Shown: positions 10,197 through 18,505 of the stretch, piece by piece
Numbering within the stretch: position 1 is the first letter of the stretch
Layout of the letters: the number at the start of each line of letters is the position of its first letter
Origin: an uncultured Holophagaceae bacterium
Lineage (GTDB): Bacteria; Acidobacteriota; Holophagae; Holophagales; Holophagaceae
Length of the DNA stretch: 37,839 nt
Direction of reading: 5' to 3'
NCBI GenBank assembly: GCA_903863195.1
Contig: CAIPAY010000128.1
Location: forward strand, 1 to 37,839
Program-made: the position numbers and the translations under genes
Notes under the pieces: model-generated
What the model was told of the DNA's origin: nothing
What the model saw: the letters and a program-made list of their open reading frames with translations, nothing else
Databases searched by the model: none

Positions 10197-11345
10197 ATGA
10201 CGGAGCGGCTGACGGGACCTGAGCTGGTGGCGCTGGTGCAGCGGGTGTTCGTGCCGCGGGCCGGGGAGAAGGCGCTGGCGATCCTGGTGGACCTGCCGGA
10301 CGCGCAGGTGTCGGATGATGCCGACTGGGCCGCGCGGCGGACCATGGCCGCGGACTGGGCCGCGCAGCTGAACACCCGGGATGCCGAGCTGGGGCTGGCC
10401 ACGCACCTGGCGGTCTATCCCAACATCCACACCAACAACGGCGACCTGCCAACTCGGGTCTGGCTGCACTCCGGCGGCCCCCTGCCCGCCTCGGACGCTC
10501 TGGATTCTGCGACTTCGGTGAGCTTCGCGGAGCTCTTCGCGGAGCATCCCATCCTCATCGCCCTGACCAAGTTCTCGGCCACGGCGCCCCTGAAGCTGGC
10601 CGCGAAGCACTACCCCATCCGCGCCGCCACCATGCCGGGCTTCCGGGCGGACATGATCCCTGCCCTGCGCCTGGACTACACCGAGGTGAACCGCCGCGTG
10701 GGGCTGCTGAAGGACCTGCTGGACCGGGCCGAGGGGGCGGACTTCCGCTTCGGCACACCCACCGGCGAGTGCGCCCTTCATCTGGACCTGCGCCACCGCA
10801 CGGGGCACGCCTCCGGCGGCCTGCTGCCCGAGCCTGGCGTGGCGGGCAACCTGCCCTCGGGCGAGGCCTACATCGTGCCCTACGAGGGCGAGCGGCCCGG
10901 CGACCCCAGCCGCACGGCGGGTATCATGCCCGTGCAGTTCGGCGCCGAGATCGTCCGCTACCGCATCGAGGGCAACGTGGCCGTGGCGGTGCTGTCCGAA
11001 GGCCCCACCTCCCGGGCCGAGGAAGAGCACCTCCAGCGCGAACCCGCCTACGGCAACCTCGCGGAGCTGGGGCTGGGCGTGCTGGCGGCCTTCGGCGTGA
11101 AGCCCGTGGGCGAGATCCTCCTGGACGAGAAGCTGGGTCTGCACCTGGCCTTCGGCCGCAGCGACCACTTCGGCGGCCAGGTGGGCCCCGCCCAGTTCTC
11201 CAGCCCCGGCGCCGTCATCCACATCGACCGCGTCTACGTCCCCGAGACCCAGCCCGACGTACAGGTGCTGAGCGTGGACCTGACGATGCCTGACGGAAGC
11301 TGCGTGCCGCTGATGCGGGATGGGGCCTACAGCGTGGGGTTCTGA
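10197..11345 (+). CDS. M29-like (AmpS/aminopeptidase T type) metallo-aminopeptidase
   Basis: 382 residues, cytoplasmic (no signal). The C-terminal half carries the family's metal-site pattern: NLPSGEAYIVPYE (first Glu), then AELGLGV (second Glu), EILLDEKLGLHLAFGRSDHFGG (His) and VIHIDRVY (His-Asp). In the M29 family these bind two metal ions and remove N-terminal residues from peptides. The N-terminal half is less conserved, so specificity is unclear. ATG 10197 has GGAGG 6 bases upstream and is preferred over the in-frame GTG at 10170. A dispersed repeat separates it from ilvA, and it is convergent with the next gene. Confidence 0.8.
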   Translation: MTERLTGPELVALVQRVFVPRAGEKALAILVDLPDAQVSDDADWAARRTMAADWAAQLNTRDAELGLATHLAVYPNIHTNNGDLPTRVWLHSGGPLPASDALDSATSVSFAELFAEHPILIALTKFSATAPLKLAAKHYPIRAATMPGFRADMIPALRLDYTEVNRRVGLLKDLLDRAEGADFRFGTPTGECALHLDLRHRTGHASGGLLPEPGVAGNLPSGEAYIVPYEGERPGDPSRTAGIMPVQFGAEIVRYRIEGNVAVAVLSEGPTSRAEEEHLQREPAYGNLAELGLGVLAAFGVKPVGEILLDEKLGLHLAFGRSDHFGGQVGPAQFSSPGAVIHIDRVYVPETQPDVQVLSVDLTMPDGSCVPLMRDGAYSVGF

Positions 11346-11520
11346 GGACCCCCTGAGGGCAGACAGGCAAGAACCTCAGATGACGCCTTGGATGCAGATG
11401 GGACCTGAAACCACTCCCTTATTCATTTCAACCCGCGCGTTGGCCTGCTGGGATGGGACCTCCATTCGGATTCATGTTCTTCGATGACCAGCCGGTCTGA
11501 GTTCCTGCCCTTCCCCCGAC

Positions 11521-12027
11521 CTACTCCTTCCCTGGCGCTGATCCGTGGAAGAGGCGCCAGGCCCAGCCCTGGCCGCGCCGCACCAGGACGGCGCTGAACC
11601 GGTAGGGCGCCTTGAAGCGCAGCTTGCCGGCAGGATCCTTGACCACCATGCGGCCCTCCACGAAGGCCCAGGCCGTGTCGCCGTGGTGGCTGATGTCCAC
11701 GCGATCCATCTCCCAGCTGAAGCGGTTGCCCCGCATCAGGGCCGCGAGCCACCCCTCCAAGGCGGCGGGGCCCTTGAAGACCTCACCCATGTCCGAGCCC
11801 ACCATCAGGATGTCGGCCCGGTCCTCGAAGAGGGCCAGGCAGGCCTTCACATCCCCAGCGGCAGCGGCGGCATCGAACTGCGCCAGGGCCCGGCGCACTT
11901 CGGCCTCCACGACCTCGGCCGAGGGGGACGGAACGGTCCTCGCAGGGGTGCACCCGAGCAGGAGGAAGAGGGTGGCCAGGCACCCGGCCACCAATTGCAC
12001 AGCCTTGGTTCTCGCCTGCTCTCGCAT
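11521..12027 (-). CDS. NTF2/SnoaL-like (DUF4440-type) lipoprotein
   Basis: 168 residues. The N-terminus is a lipoprotein signal with lipobox LLGC (Cys26), so the mature protein should be membrane-anchored outside the cytoplasm. The body resembles the NTF2-like/SnoaL_3 fold: VRRALAQFDAAAAAGDVKACLALFEDRADILMVGSD, then GWLAALM, SHHGDTAWAFVEGRM and a final strand ending WRLFHGS. Such domains may bind small ligands or be enzymes; no catalytic role can be assigned. GGAG lies 6 bases before the ATG. It follows the tricorn-like protease gene by 35 bases on the same strand and may share its transcript. Confidence 0.78.
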   Translation of the reverse strand: MREQARTKAVQLVAGCLATLFLLLGCTPARTVPSPSAEVVEAEVRRALAQFDAAAAAGDVKACLALFEDRADILMVGSDMGEVFKGPAALEGWLAALMRGNRFSWEMDRVDISHHGDTAWAFVEGRMVVKDPAGKLRFKAPYRFSAVLVRRGQGWAWRLFHGSAPGKE

Positions 12028-12062
12028 GCCTACTCCACAATGGGAACGCTGAGTGCCGTAGG

Positions 12063-15000
12063 CTACCGCTTGGGATAGGCGGGGATGGGCGGGAAGGCCG
12101 GGGTCGGATTCTCTTTCAGCTGCTTCAGGAGGATCTCGATGCCCACCTCCAGCTGGCGGTCATGACCCTGGAGCCGGCTGGCAGGATCGTTCTCCACGGT
12201 GAGGTCGGGGTCGGCGCCGTGGTTCTCCACCCACCACTTCCCCTCACGGCCAAAGAAGCCGTTGTTGCTCTGCTCCACCGTGCCGCCGTCCAGGGTGAAC
12301 TGGGTGTTGATGATGCCCACCAGGCCGCCCCAGCTGGGCACGCCCACGATGGTGCCCAGGTTGCGGGCCTTCACGTGGGAGAGGAAGGCCTCACCGTCAC
12401 TGCCGTTCTGCTCGTTGCTGAGGAACACGTAGCGGCCGTCCGAGGCGGTGTTGGGGTAGCGGAAGGGCGCCATGCCACGCAGGACGTTGAAGCCCACCTG
12501 CTTGCGCTCCAGCTTGTCGATCATGAAGTATTCGGTCCACCCGCCCCCGTTGCCGCGCACGTCGATGACGAGCCCCTTCTTGTAGCGGAAGGCGCGCCAG
12601 TACTTGTCGAACTGGCCGATGTTCTGGTCGCCCATGGCCGTGAGGTGCAGGTAGCCCAGCTGGCCGTTGGAAGCCTTGTCCACGGCGGCGATATTGTCGG
12701 CCACCCAGCGCTCATAGCGCAGGTTCCCGTCGCTCTGGAGGGGCTCGACTTCGAGGGTGCGGGCGCCCTCCAGGGTGGGTTTGCTGTTCACGGTGAGCTT
12801 CACCTTCTGGCCCCGGATCACCTGTAGCCGGGACTGGATGGCCTCCGGCGCTCGCAGGGGCCGGCCGTCAATGGCCAGCAGGTAGTCGCCCTCCTTCACT
12901 TTGGGGGCGGGATCAGCCAGCGGGCCCTTGAGGTCCTGGGCGTAGGCCGTGGGCCCGTAGATCCGTGTGAAGCGGTAGACACCTGCCTCGGCGGCGAAGT
13001 CGGCGCCAAGAGAACCGGAAAACACCGGACTCGGCGGCAGCTGGACCGGACCGAGGTCGCCGCCACCCACATAGGTATGGCTGGCGTTGAGCTCGCCCAC
13101 CATCTGGCTGAGCAGCCAGTTCAGTTCCTGCCGCGAGTTCAGCTCCGGCAGCCAGGCGCGGAACTTGGCGCCGATGGCGTTCCAGTCGTTGCCGTTCATG
13201 TTCTGGTCGTAGAAGAAGTCGCGGTACCAGCGCCAGGTGTCCTCGAAGATCTGCTTCCACTCCTCCCTGGGCACGACGGTCATGCTCAGGCGGTCCAGGT
13301 CCAGCTTCTCGGGAAGGGCCTTCGAGCTGAACACGGCGGCGGCCTCGCCGGTGTGGAAGGCTGACCCCTTGCGGAGCAGCAGGCGCTTGCCCTCGGCATC
13401 GAAGGTCCAGTCACTGACCGGGTCGGCGAGCACCACCTCCTTGTCCTTCTTGGCGGCGGGATCGTAGAGGTGGAGCTTCCACTTCTCGGCCCCGCGGGCG
13501 GTGAACACCTCTTCTACTACGCCATCGTCCCAGCCGTCCACCTCGTCCCAGCCCACCATCCCCCGCCCCGCCTTGAGGTGGAAGAGGTTGCCGGGCTTCA
13601 CGGGCAGCGGCGCGATGCGCTCCGCCAGGCCCGCCACGTCGATGCGGAAGGGGCCGGTCGCCTTCTCCTCGCCGGCGCGCAGCGGAACAGCCATGACCCG
13701 CACCGGGGCGCGCTGGATGTGGTTGTCCTGGCTGGGGTCCAGCTGGGTGTGGAAGTTGCTGTAGCTGAGGAAATACAGGGTGCTGCCATCGAGGTCGAAG
13801 CGCGGATTCAGGCAGTCGAAGAAGCCGTCCGTGAGGGTGACCTTCTGCTTCGTTGCCAGGTTGTAGAGGTAGATCCGGCTGTTGTGGCTGGGCTCCACGA
13901 AGCTGTAGGTGAGCCACTGGGAGTCCGGCGCCCAGGCGTAGTCGCTGACTTCCCAGGTGAACTCGTCGTTCTTCAGCTCATGGGACTCGTCCACCTTGGT
14001 GAGCTTGCGGGTGGTCAGGTCCATGACGTAGAGGGCGAAGCTTTTGTCGCCAAAGAGGAGCTTCGTGCCGTCCGGGCTCCACTCCAGGTGGTAGAGCGCG
14101 GTTTTCAGGCCCGTGGGCACCCGCTCAGCCGCGCCGTCCACGGGCTGCACATGGAGGTCGTAGTCGCCGCTGGCGTCGCTGAAGTAGGCCACGCGGCTGC
14201 CGTCCGGGGAGAGGCGCGGCATGCGCTCCCGCACCCCCGGGGTCTTGGTGAGGTTCACCGCGGCCTTGGCGGTGTCCGTGGGCAGCAGGAACACATCGCC
14301 CCGGGCCTCGAAGACCGCAGTGCCGCCCACCAGGCTCATGGCCTGGATCCAGCTCTTGGGGTTCACAGGCCGGGGCGCGGCCCGCCAGCCATCGCTGCTG
14401 ACCGTAATGTCCAGGCGCCGCACGGCCCGGGCGGTCAGATCCAGGGCCTGCAGGTGGCCGCCCTGCACAAAGACCACGGTCTGGCCATCGGTGCTGGGCT
14501 GCTGCACATCGAAGTCCTTCAGGTCCGTGAGGGGCTCCACGGCCTTGGTGCTGGGGTCCACCGAGAAGAGATTCGTGATGCCGCTGTTGCCGCGGTCAGA
14601 CACGAAGAGCACCCTCCCCCCCGCCCACATGGGCGCGCCGTTGCGACCGACGTAATCCGTGAGCTGCTCGAAGCGCCGGTTCTTGAGGTCCGCCAGCCAC
14701 AGGTCCTGGTGGTCACCACCCTTGTAGCGTTTCCAGTAGTATTCCACCTTGCCTTTGGTGCTGTAGGCCAGGCTCAGGCCGTCCGGCGAGAGCGTGCCCT
14801 GCACCCCCCGAGGCACGGGCAGCGCCTCAGGCTCGTGACCCTCGAGATCCACGGTGTACAGCCGCACCACGGGGCGAAAATCATAGCCGGCGATGGTCTT
14901 GTAGAGCACCCGCCGGCTGTCCGGCGTCCAGCCCTGCACCGTGGCGGCGCTGGCCCAGGTGAGGCGGCGGGGGGTGCCTCCCTCGGCGGGCATCACGTAG

Positions 15001-15263
15001 GCCTGGGTGCCGCCGTCATACTGGGCGCTGAAGGCGATCCACTGGCCGTCGGGGCTGAAGTGGGCCGCCGTCTCCAGGCCAGGGTGGGTGGTGAGGCGCC
15101 GGGCGGGTCCGCCCTTCAAGGAGCCCAGCCAGAGGTCGTCCTCCCAGGTGAAGACCACCCGGTCCCCGTTCACGTCGGGGGAGCTGGCGAACCGCGGAGC
15201 GTGGCTCTGGGCTGCCAGGGCACATGCGGCGAGGAACAGGGTGGCGACACGGGCACCGAGCAT
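12063..15263 (-). CDS. Secreted tricorn-type S41 serine protease
   Basis: 1066 residues with an N-terminal signal peptide (cleavage after AQSHA, about residue 22), so periplasmic or exported. Residues 25-330 and 345-650 hold WD40/TolB-like propeller repeats with many SPDG turns (for example AHFSPDGQWIAFS). A PDZ segment (about 780-850, EGDYLLAIDGRPL) and an S41 catalytic domain follow. The tricorn-like catalytic residues are visible: His729 in NASHTYV, nucleophile Ser955 and Asp956 in NEQNGSDGEAF, and the GADPDLTVEN segment near the end. The family degrades peptides with other peptidases; here an M29-like aminopeptidase gene lies nearby on the other strand. GGAG lies 6 bases before ATG; a TAGACT -10 box lies 24 bases upstream. 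Confidence 0.92.
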   Translation of the reverse strand: MLGARVATLFLAACALAAQSHAPRFASSPDVNGDRVVFTWEDDLWLGSLKGGPARRLTTHPGLETAAHFSPDGQWIAFSAQYDGGTQAYVMPAEGGTPRRLTWASAATVQGWTPDSRRVLYKTIAGYDFRPVVRLYTVDLEGHEPEALPVPRGVQGTLSPDGLSLAYSTKGKVEYYWKRYKGGDHQDLWLADLKNRRFEQLTDYVGRNGAPMWAGGRVLFVSDRGNSGITNLFSVDPSTKAVEPLTDLKDFDVQQPSTDGQTVVFVQGGHLQALDLTARAVRRLDITVSSDGWRAAPRPVNPKSWIQAMSLVGGTAVFEARGDVFLLPTDTAKAAVNLTKTPGVRERMPRLSPDGSRVAYFSDASGDYDLHVQPVDGAAERVPTGLKTALYHLEWSPDGTKLLFGDKSFALYVMDLTTRKLTKVDESHELKNDEFTWEVSDYAWAPDSQWLTYSFVEPSHNSRIYLYNLATKQKVTLTDGFFDCLNPRFDLDGSTLYFLSYSNFHTQLDPSQDNHIQRAPVRVMAVPLRAGEEKATGPFRIDVAGLAERIAPLPVKPGNLFHLKAGRGMVGWDEVDGWDDGVVEEVFTARGAEKWKLHLYDPAAKKDKEVVLADPVSDWTFDAEGKRLLLRKGSAFHTGEAAAVFSSKALPEKLDLDRLSMTVVPREEWKQIFEDTWRWYRDFFYDQNMNGNDWNAIGAKFRAWLPELNSRQELNWLLSQMVGELNASHTYVGGGDLGPVQLPPSPVFSGSLGADFAAEAGVYRFTRIYGPTAYAQDLKGPLADPAPKVKEGDYLLAIDGRPLRAPEAIQSRLQVIRGQKVKLTVNSKPTLEGARTLEVEPLQSDGNLRYERWVADNIAAVDKASNGQLGYLHLTAMGDQNIGQFDKYWRAFRYKKGLVIDVRGNGGGWTEYFMIDKLERKQVGFNVLRGMAPFRYPNTASDGRYVFLSNEQNGSDGEAFLSHVKARNLGTIVGVPSWGGLVGIINTQFTLDGGTVEQSNNGFFGREGKWWVENHGADPDLTVENDPASRLQGHDRQLEVGIEILLKQLKENPTPAFPPIPAYPKR

Positions 15264-15287
15264 CAGAGACTCCGAGAGGGACGGGAT

Positions 15288-15293
15288 AGTCTA
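15288..15293 (-). promoter_or_regulatory. -10 element of the tricorn-like protease gene
   Basis: TAGACT on the minus strand, 24 bases before the ATG, in a 64-base gap after rsmE. The -35 region is not convincing. Just upstream is an AT-rich inverted repeat TAGAT/ATCTA (15315-15330). Confidence 0.4.
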
Positions 15294-15327
15294 CCTCGCG
15301 CGACTATGAAATTTTAGATATTTGAAT

Positions 15328-16035
15328 CTAGAACAGCCGCCCCACCAGGGCCGCCAGGGCCGTCTCCGTACGCAGAATGCGCGGCCCCAGGTCCAGGGGT
15401 CTCAGACCCGCGCGACAGAGGCTGTCGAATTCTGCGTCGATCCAGCCGCCTTCGGGGCCGATGGCCAGGGTGACGGGCGCCACCAGCCCCTTCGGCGTCT
15501 CGCCCCCGGTCCCCGGGTGGGCCACCAGGCCCGTGCCCTGCCCCACCAGGCTCGGCAGGTCATCCTCCACGAAGGGCCGGAACAGCCGCGCCAGCTGCAG
15601 GTCCGGCAGCATCGTGTCCCTGGCCTGCTCCAAGCCCAGGAGCAGCTGCTCGCGCAGGCTCTCGGGCCGCAGCCGGGGGCTGGCCCAGTAGGCCTTCTCC
15701 ACCTTCCAGGCGTTCAGCAGCACCAGGCGGGCGGCGCCCAGGCTGGCGGCGGCGGCCACCACGCGGTTCAGCACCTTGGGCCGCGGGAGGGCGATCACCA
15801 GCGTCAGGGGCAGCTTGGGCGGCGGCGCCTGGTCCAGCACGAAAGTCAGCTCCAGGGCCTCGGCGTCCAGCCGCAGCACCCGGCCGCGCCCCATGGCGCC
15901 GCCCAGCAGGCCCACGGCCAGCTCCCCACCCACGGTGGCCCGGTGGACCTCCCGCACATGGGTCAGGCGCCGCCCCGTGAGGCGGGCGCGGTCCGGCGCC
16001 ACCAGGTCTTCGGGCAGGAGCAGGACGAGGTTCAC
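15328..16035 (-). CDS. rsmE: 16S rRNA (uracil-1498-N3)-methyltransferase RsmE
   Basis: SPOUT-class enzyme methylating U1498 in the ribosomal decoding region. 235 residues, normal length. The C-terminal knot motifs AIGPEGGWIDAEFD and LGPRILRTETALAAL, which form the SAM site, are clear; the N-terminal PUA-like domain contains GRRLTHVREVHRATVGGEL. It starts with GTG whose last bases form the stop of tfoX (GTGA overlap), so translation is probably coupled. Confidence 0.95.
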   Translation of the reverse strand: MNLVLLLPEDLVAPDRARLTGRRLTHVREVHRATVGGELAVGLLGGAMGRGRVLRLDAEALELTFVLDQAPPPKLPLTLVIALPRPKVLNRVVAAAASLGAARLVLLNAWKVEKAYWASPRLRPESLREQLLLGLEQARDTMLPDLQLARLFRPFVEDDLPSLVGQGTGLVAHPGTGGETPKGLVAPVTLAIGPEGGWIDAEFDSLCRAGLRPLDLGPRILRTETALAALVGRLF

Positions 16036-16385
16036 GGCCGCGGCTTCCGCTTCGCTTTGGGCTTGGCCCGGCCCGCCACGGCGATGGCCCGGGCCATCCA
16101 GATCGCCAGCAGGTCCGGATCCTCCAGCACCTCCGCGGGCAGCTCGTAGTACTGCATGGGCTTGGCAGGATCACCGAAGGGCAGGAACGGCCCCATGCCC
16201 GCGGCTTCGAAGTCCGGCCTGTTGCTGTCGTCCACCTTGAAGTAGAGCACCTCGTCCGCCACCAGCGCGAAAGTCCGGCCCTCCGCGAAGATGGCCAGAC
16301 CGCCGAACATGGGGCGCGACGTGACAGGACGGACGGCTCCCATCAGCTCGAGGAGGTAGGCGCGGAAGCTCGCAGAGACAGCCAT
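16032..16385 (-). CDS. TfoX N-terminal domain protein
   Basis: 117 residues, comprising only the TfoX_N fold: FRAYLLELMGAVRPVTSRPMFGGLAIFAEGRTFALVADEVLYFKVDD, followed by a basic tail KPKAKRKPRP. In some proteobacteria full-length TfoX/Sxy controls competence, but stand-alone N-domains are widespread and of unknown role, so regulation of competence should not be assumed. There is no Shine-Dalgarno sequence; TAGGAT ends 6 bases before the ATG, predicting a leaderless mRNA. It overlaps rsmE by 4 bases. Confidence 0.85.
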   Translation of the reverse strand: MAVSASFRAYLLELMGAVRPVTSRPMFGGLAIFAEGRTFALVADEVLYFKVDDSNRPDFEAAGMGPFLPFGDPAKPMQYYELPAEVLEDPDLLAIWMARAIAVAGRAKPKAKRKPRP

Positions 16386-16391
16386 GGGGCC

Positions 16392-16397
16392 ATCCTA
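16392..16397 (-). promoter_or_regulatory. -10 element for a leaderless tfoX-rsmE transcript
   Basis: TAGGAT on the minus strand, with GGCCCC (6 bases) before the ATG. This puts the expected transcription start at the A of the start codon. Confidence 0.45.
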
Positions 16398-16528
16398 CCC
16401 GCCCCGAGAGGCTGCGGATGGCCCAGTTCAGCCAGTGGTCGGCGGTAGGCGGCGGGTTCTGGTCACAAAGCGCGGCACGGCGGCCCAACCGGGGGTACCT
16501 TTCCAGTATTGAAACCTGGAGGTAGCTT

Positions 16529-17803
16529 ATGGTCCGTCATGCTTCCGCGTCTGAAGCGCTGGCCTGTGTCCAGTCCGGGATGCGGGTCTTCATCCACGGC
16601 GGCGCCGCCACGCCCACCATCCTGGTGGAGGCCCTGGTGGCCCAGGCCGAGCGCCTGCGGGACGTGGAGCTGATCCACATCCACGTCAGCGGCAAGGTGG
16701 ACTACGCCCGGCCGGACTACGCCCGCAGCTTCCGGGTCGCCAACCTCTTCGTGGGCCACAACATGCGGCCCTACGTGGGCACGCCCCGCGTGGACTACCT
16801 GCCCTGTTTCCTCTCCGAGATTCCCAACCTCTTCCGCTCGGGCCGCCGGCCCCTGGACGTGGCCCTGCTCCACGTCTCGCCCCCGGATGAACATGGGTTC
16901 TGCACCCTGGGCGTCAGCGTGGACGTGGCCCAGGCCGCGGCCGAGTGCGCCAAGGTCATCGTGGCCCAGGTCAACCCGCAGATGCCTCGGGTCCACGGCG
17001 ACGGCTTCATCCACATGAGCCGCATCCACCACTGGGTGGAGGTGGACACGCCCATCCCCGAGTTCCCCCAGCCGCCCATCGGCCCGGAGGAAGCTGCCAT
17101 CGGGCGCTTCGCCGCGGAGATCATCGAGGACGGCGCCACCCTGCAGATGGGCATCGGCGGCGTGCCGGACGCGGTGCTGTCGGCCCTCAAGGGGCATCGA
17201 CACCTGGGCATCCACACGGAGATGATGTCCGACGGCGTGCTGGCCCTCATCCACTCGGGCGTAGTGGACAACACTCTGAAGAAGATCCACCCGGGCAAGG
17301 TCGTGGTGGGCTTCGTGACGGGCACCCGCAAGGTCTACGACTACATCGACGACAACCCGCAGGTGGCGATGCTCGACATCGCCTACATCAACAACCCCAC
17401 CATCATCGCCCGCAACCCCAAGGTCACGGCCATCAACAGCGCCGTGGAGATCGACCTAACCGGCCAGGTGTGTGCGGACTCCGTGGGCCACCGCATCATC
17501 TCCGGCGTGGGCGGCCAGATGGACTTCATCCGCGGCGCCTCCCTGTCCCCCGGCGGCAAGCCCATCATCGCCCTCCCCAGCCGCACCAAGCGCGGCGAGT
17601 CCCGCCTGGTGCCCACCCTCAAGCCCGGCGCGGGCGTGGTGACCACCCGCCAGCACGTCCACTACGTCATCACCGAATACGGCGTGGCGGACCTCTACGG
17701 CCGCACCCTCCACGAGCGGGCCCGGGCCCTCATCCGGATCGCCCACCCTGAGGATCGCGAGAGCCTCGAGCGCGCCTGGGCCACGGTGTCCGTCTCCGAG
17801 TAG
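16529..17803 (+). CDS. Acetyl-CoA hydrolase/transferase family CoA-transferase (4-hydroxybutyrate CoA-transferase-like)
   Basis: Moves CoA between acetyl-CoA and a carboxylic acid. 424 residues, close to the 4-hydroxybutyrate/butyrate-type enzymes. Typical motifs: GIGGVPDAVL near residue 210, LGIHTEMMSDG with Glu231 as the likely CoA-carrying glutamate, and NSAVEIDLTGQVCADSVG followed by GVGGQMDF and ITEYGVADLYG. The true acid substrate (acetate, butyrate, 4-hydroxybutyrate, succinate) cannot be told from the sequence. GGAGG lies 6 bases before ATG 16529. No pathway partners sit beside it; a lone enzyme of this kind often links acetate and the TCA cycle. Confidence 0.88.
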   Translation: MVRHASASEALACVQSGMRVFIHGGAATPTILVEALVAQAERLRDVELIHIHVSGKVDYARPDYARSFRVANLFVGHNMRPYVGTPRVDYLPCFLSEIPNLFRSGRRPLDVALLHVSPPDEHGFCTLGVSVDVAQAAAECAKVIVAQVNPQMPRVHGDGFIHMSRIHHWVEVDTPIPEFPQPPIGPEEAAIGRFAAEIIEDGATLQMGIGGVPDAVLSALKGHRHLGIHTEMMSDGVLALIHSGVVDNTLKKIHPGKVVVGFVTGTRKVYDYIDDNPQVAMLDIAYINNPTIIARNPKVTAINSAVEIDLTGQVCADSVGHRIISGVGGQMDFIRGASLSPGGKPIIALPSRTKRGESRLVPTLKPGAGVVTTRQHVHYVITEYGVADLYGRTLHERARALIRIAHPEDRESLERAWATVSVSE

Positions 17804-17808
17804 GGCCG

Positions 17809-18432
17809 CTATCGGTCCGCGACCCGGGCCTCTTCCACCCAGATGACCTCGCAGGCTCCATCACCGGAGTCCATCCTGGTCAGGCTGCTGACCCAGCGGA
17901 AACCGTCCTTGCCCTCAGCCCGGATGAGCTGTCCCCGCAGCTCCACCAGCTGTCCGACCCTCGCCCCCAGCAGACACTTGGCCACTGCGTCCGTGGCGGG
18001 GATCAGGTGCATGTTTGCACTGTGCGAGATGACCTCGTCCGCCGGGATGGGCAGGGTGGCGGCACTCCAGTAGTAGAAGCGGTCCTGCTGCCGGATGGTG
18101 AAGGCCGCCAGCACCCGGCTATCGGACATGGGACCCCAACCCAGGGCCAGGTCCACCGGCGACAGCTCCGCCGCGCGGTCGAAGCGGTAGCGCTCCGTAC
18201 CCAGCACCCGGGCCCGGAGCTGGAACTGGGCCAGAGAGGTGAGCTTGTGGCCGCGATGGGACCAGCTCTCCCGGGTGGCGGACTCGGTCTGCAGCGGCTC
18301 CTCTGGGGCCAGGATCCCCGGCCGCTGGACCACCGGGCGGCCGCCCCAGTACATGAACCCCGCGAAGCCCACAACCGCCACCAGCCCCAGCATCAGCCGA
18401 CGCTCTTGAGCCCACTCCAGCCAGTCGTCCAT
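17809..18432 (-). CDS. Membrane-anchored conserved protein of unknown function
   Basis: 207 residues with a short cytoplasmic N-terminus and one membrane segment (about 13-30), leaving a large periplasmic domain. The domain contains the block LGWGPMSDSRVLAAFTIRQQDRFYYW followed by HSANMHLIPA and GQLVELRGQLIRAEGKDGFRWVSSLTR. I recall this block from unannotated proteins in several proteobacteria, but no function is known to me. The spacing to the convergent CoA-transferase gene is 5 bases. There is no ribosome site; TAAGCT ends 6 bases before ATG, so it is probably leaderless and shares a 73-base divergent promoter region with the aldolase gene. Confidence 0.8.
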   Translation of the reverse strand: MDDWLEWAQERRLMLGLVAVVGFAGFMYWGGRPVVQRPGILAPEEPLQTESATRESWSHRGHKLTSLAQFQLRARVLGTERYRFDRAAELSPVDLALGWGPMSDSRVLAAFTIRQQDRFYYWSAATLPIPADEVISHSANMHLIPATDAVAKCLLGARVGQLVELRGQLIRAEGKDGFRWVSSLTRMDSGDGACEVIWVEEARVADR

Positions 18433-18438
18433 GCGAGC

Positions 18439-18444
18439 AGCTTA
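18439..18444 (-). promoter_or_regulatory. -10 element, leaderless transcript of the 207-residue unknown
   Basis: TAAGCT on the minus strand with GCTCGC (6 bases) before the ATG. Confidence 0.35.
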
Positions 18445-18493
18445 GCGGTACCGCCGGAGCCGGGACGGAGGCAGATTCCGCCCTCTGCTGATC

Positions 18494-18499
18494 TACACT
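18494..18499 (+). promoter_or_regulatory. -10 element, leaderless transcript of the aldolase gene
   Basis: TACACT followed by GGGGCC (6 bases) and ATG. It is divergent with the TAAGCT element 49 bases away. Confidence 0.45.
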
Positions 18500-18505
18500 G
18501 GGGCC

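Noticed and set aside
13470..15317. 615-residue plus-strand frame opposite the tricorn-like protease; similar long antisense frames at 8525-10402, 24663-26219, 30485-32638 and 33206-35329
   Set aside because: All lie opposite clearly identified genes and read as compositionally biased shadows without motifs or ribosome sites.
16032..16385. Competence regulator Sxy/TfoX
   Set aside because: Only the N-terminal domain is present and no competence genes are nearby (cinA is a housekeeping gene), so a competence role is not supported.
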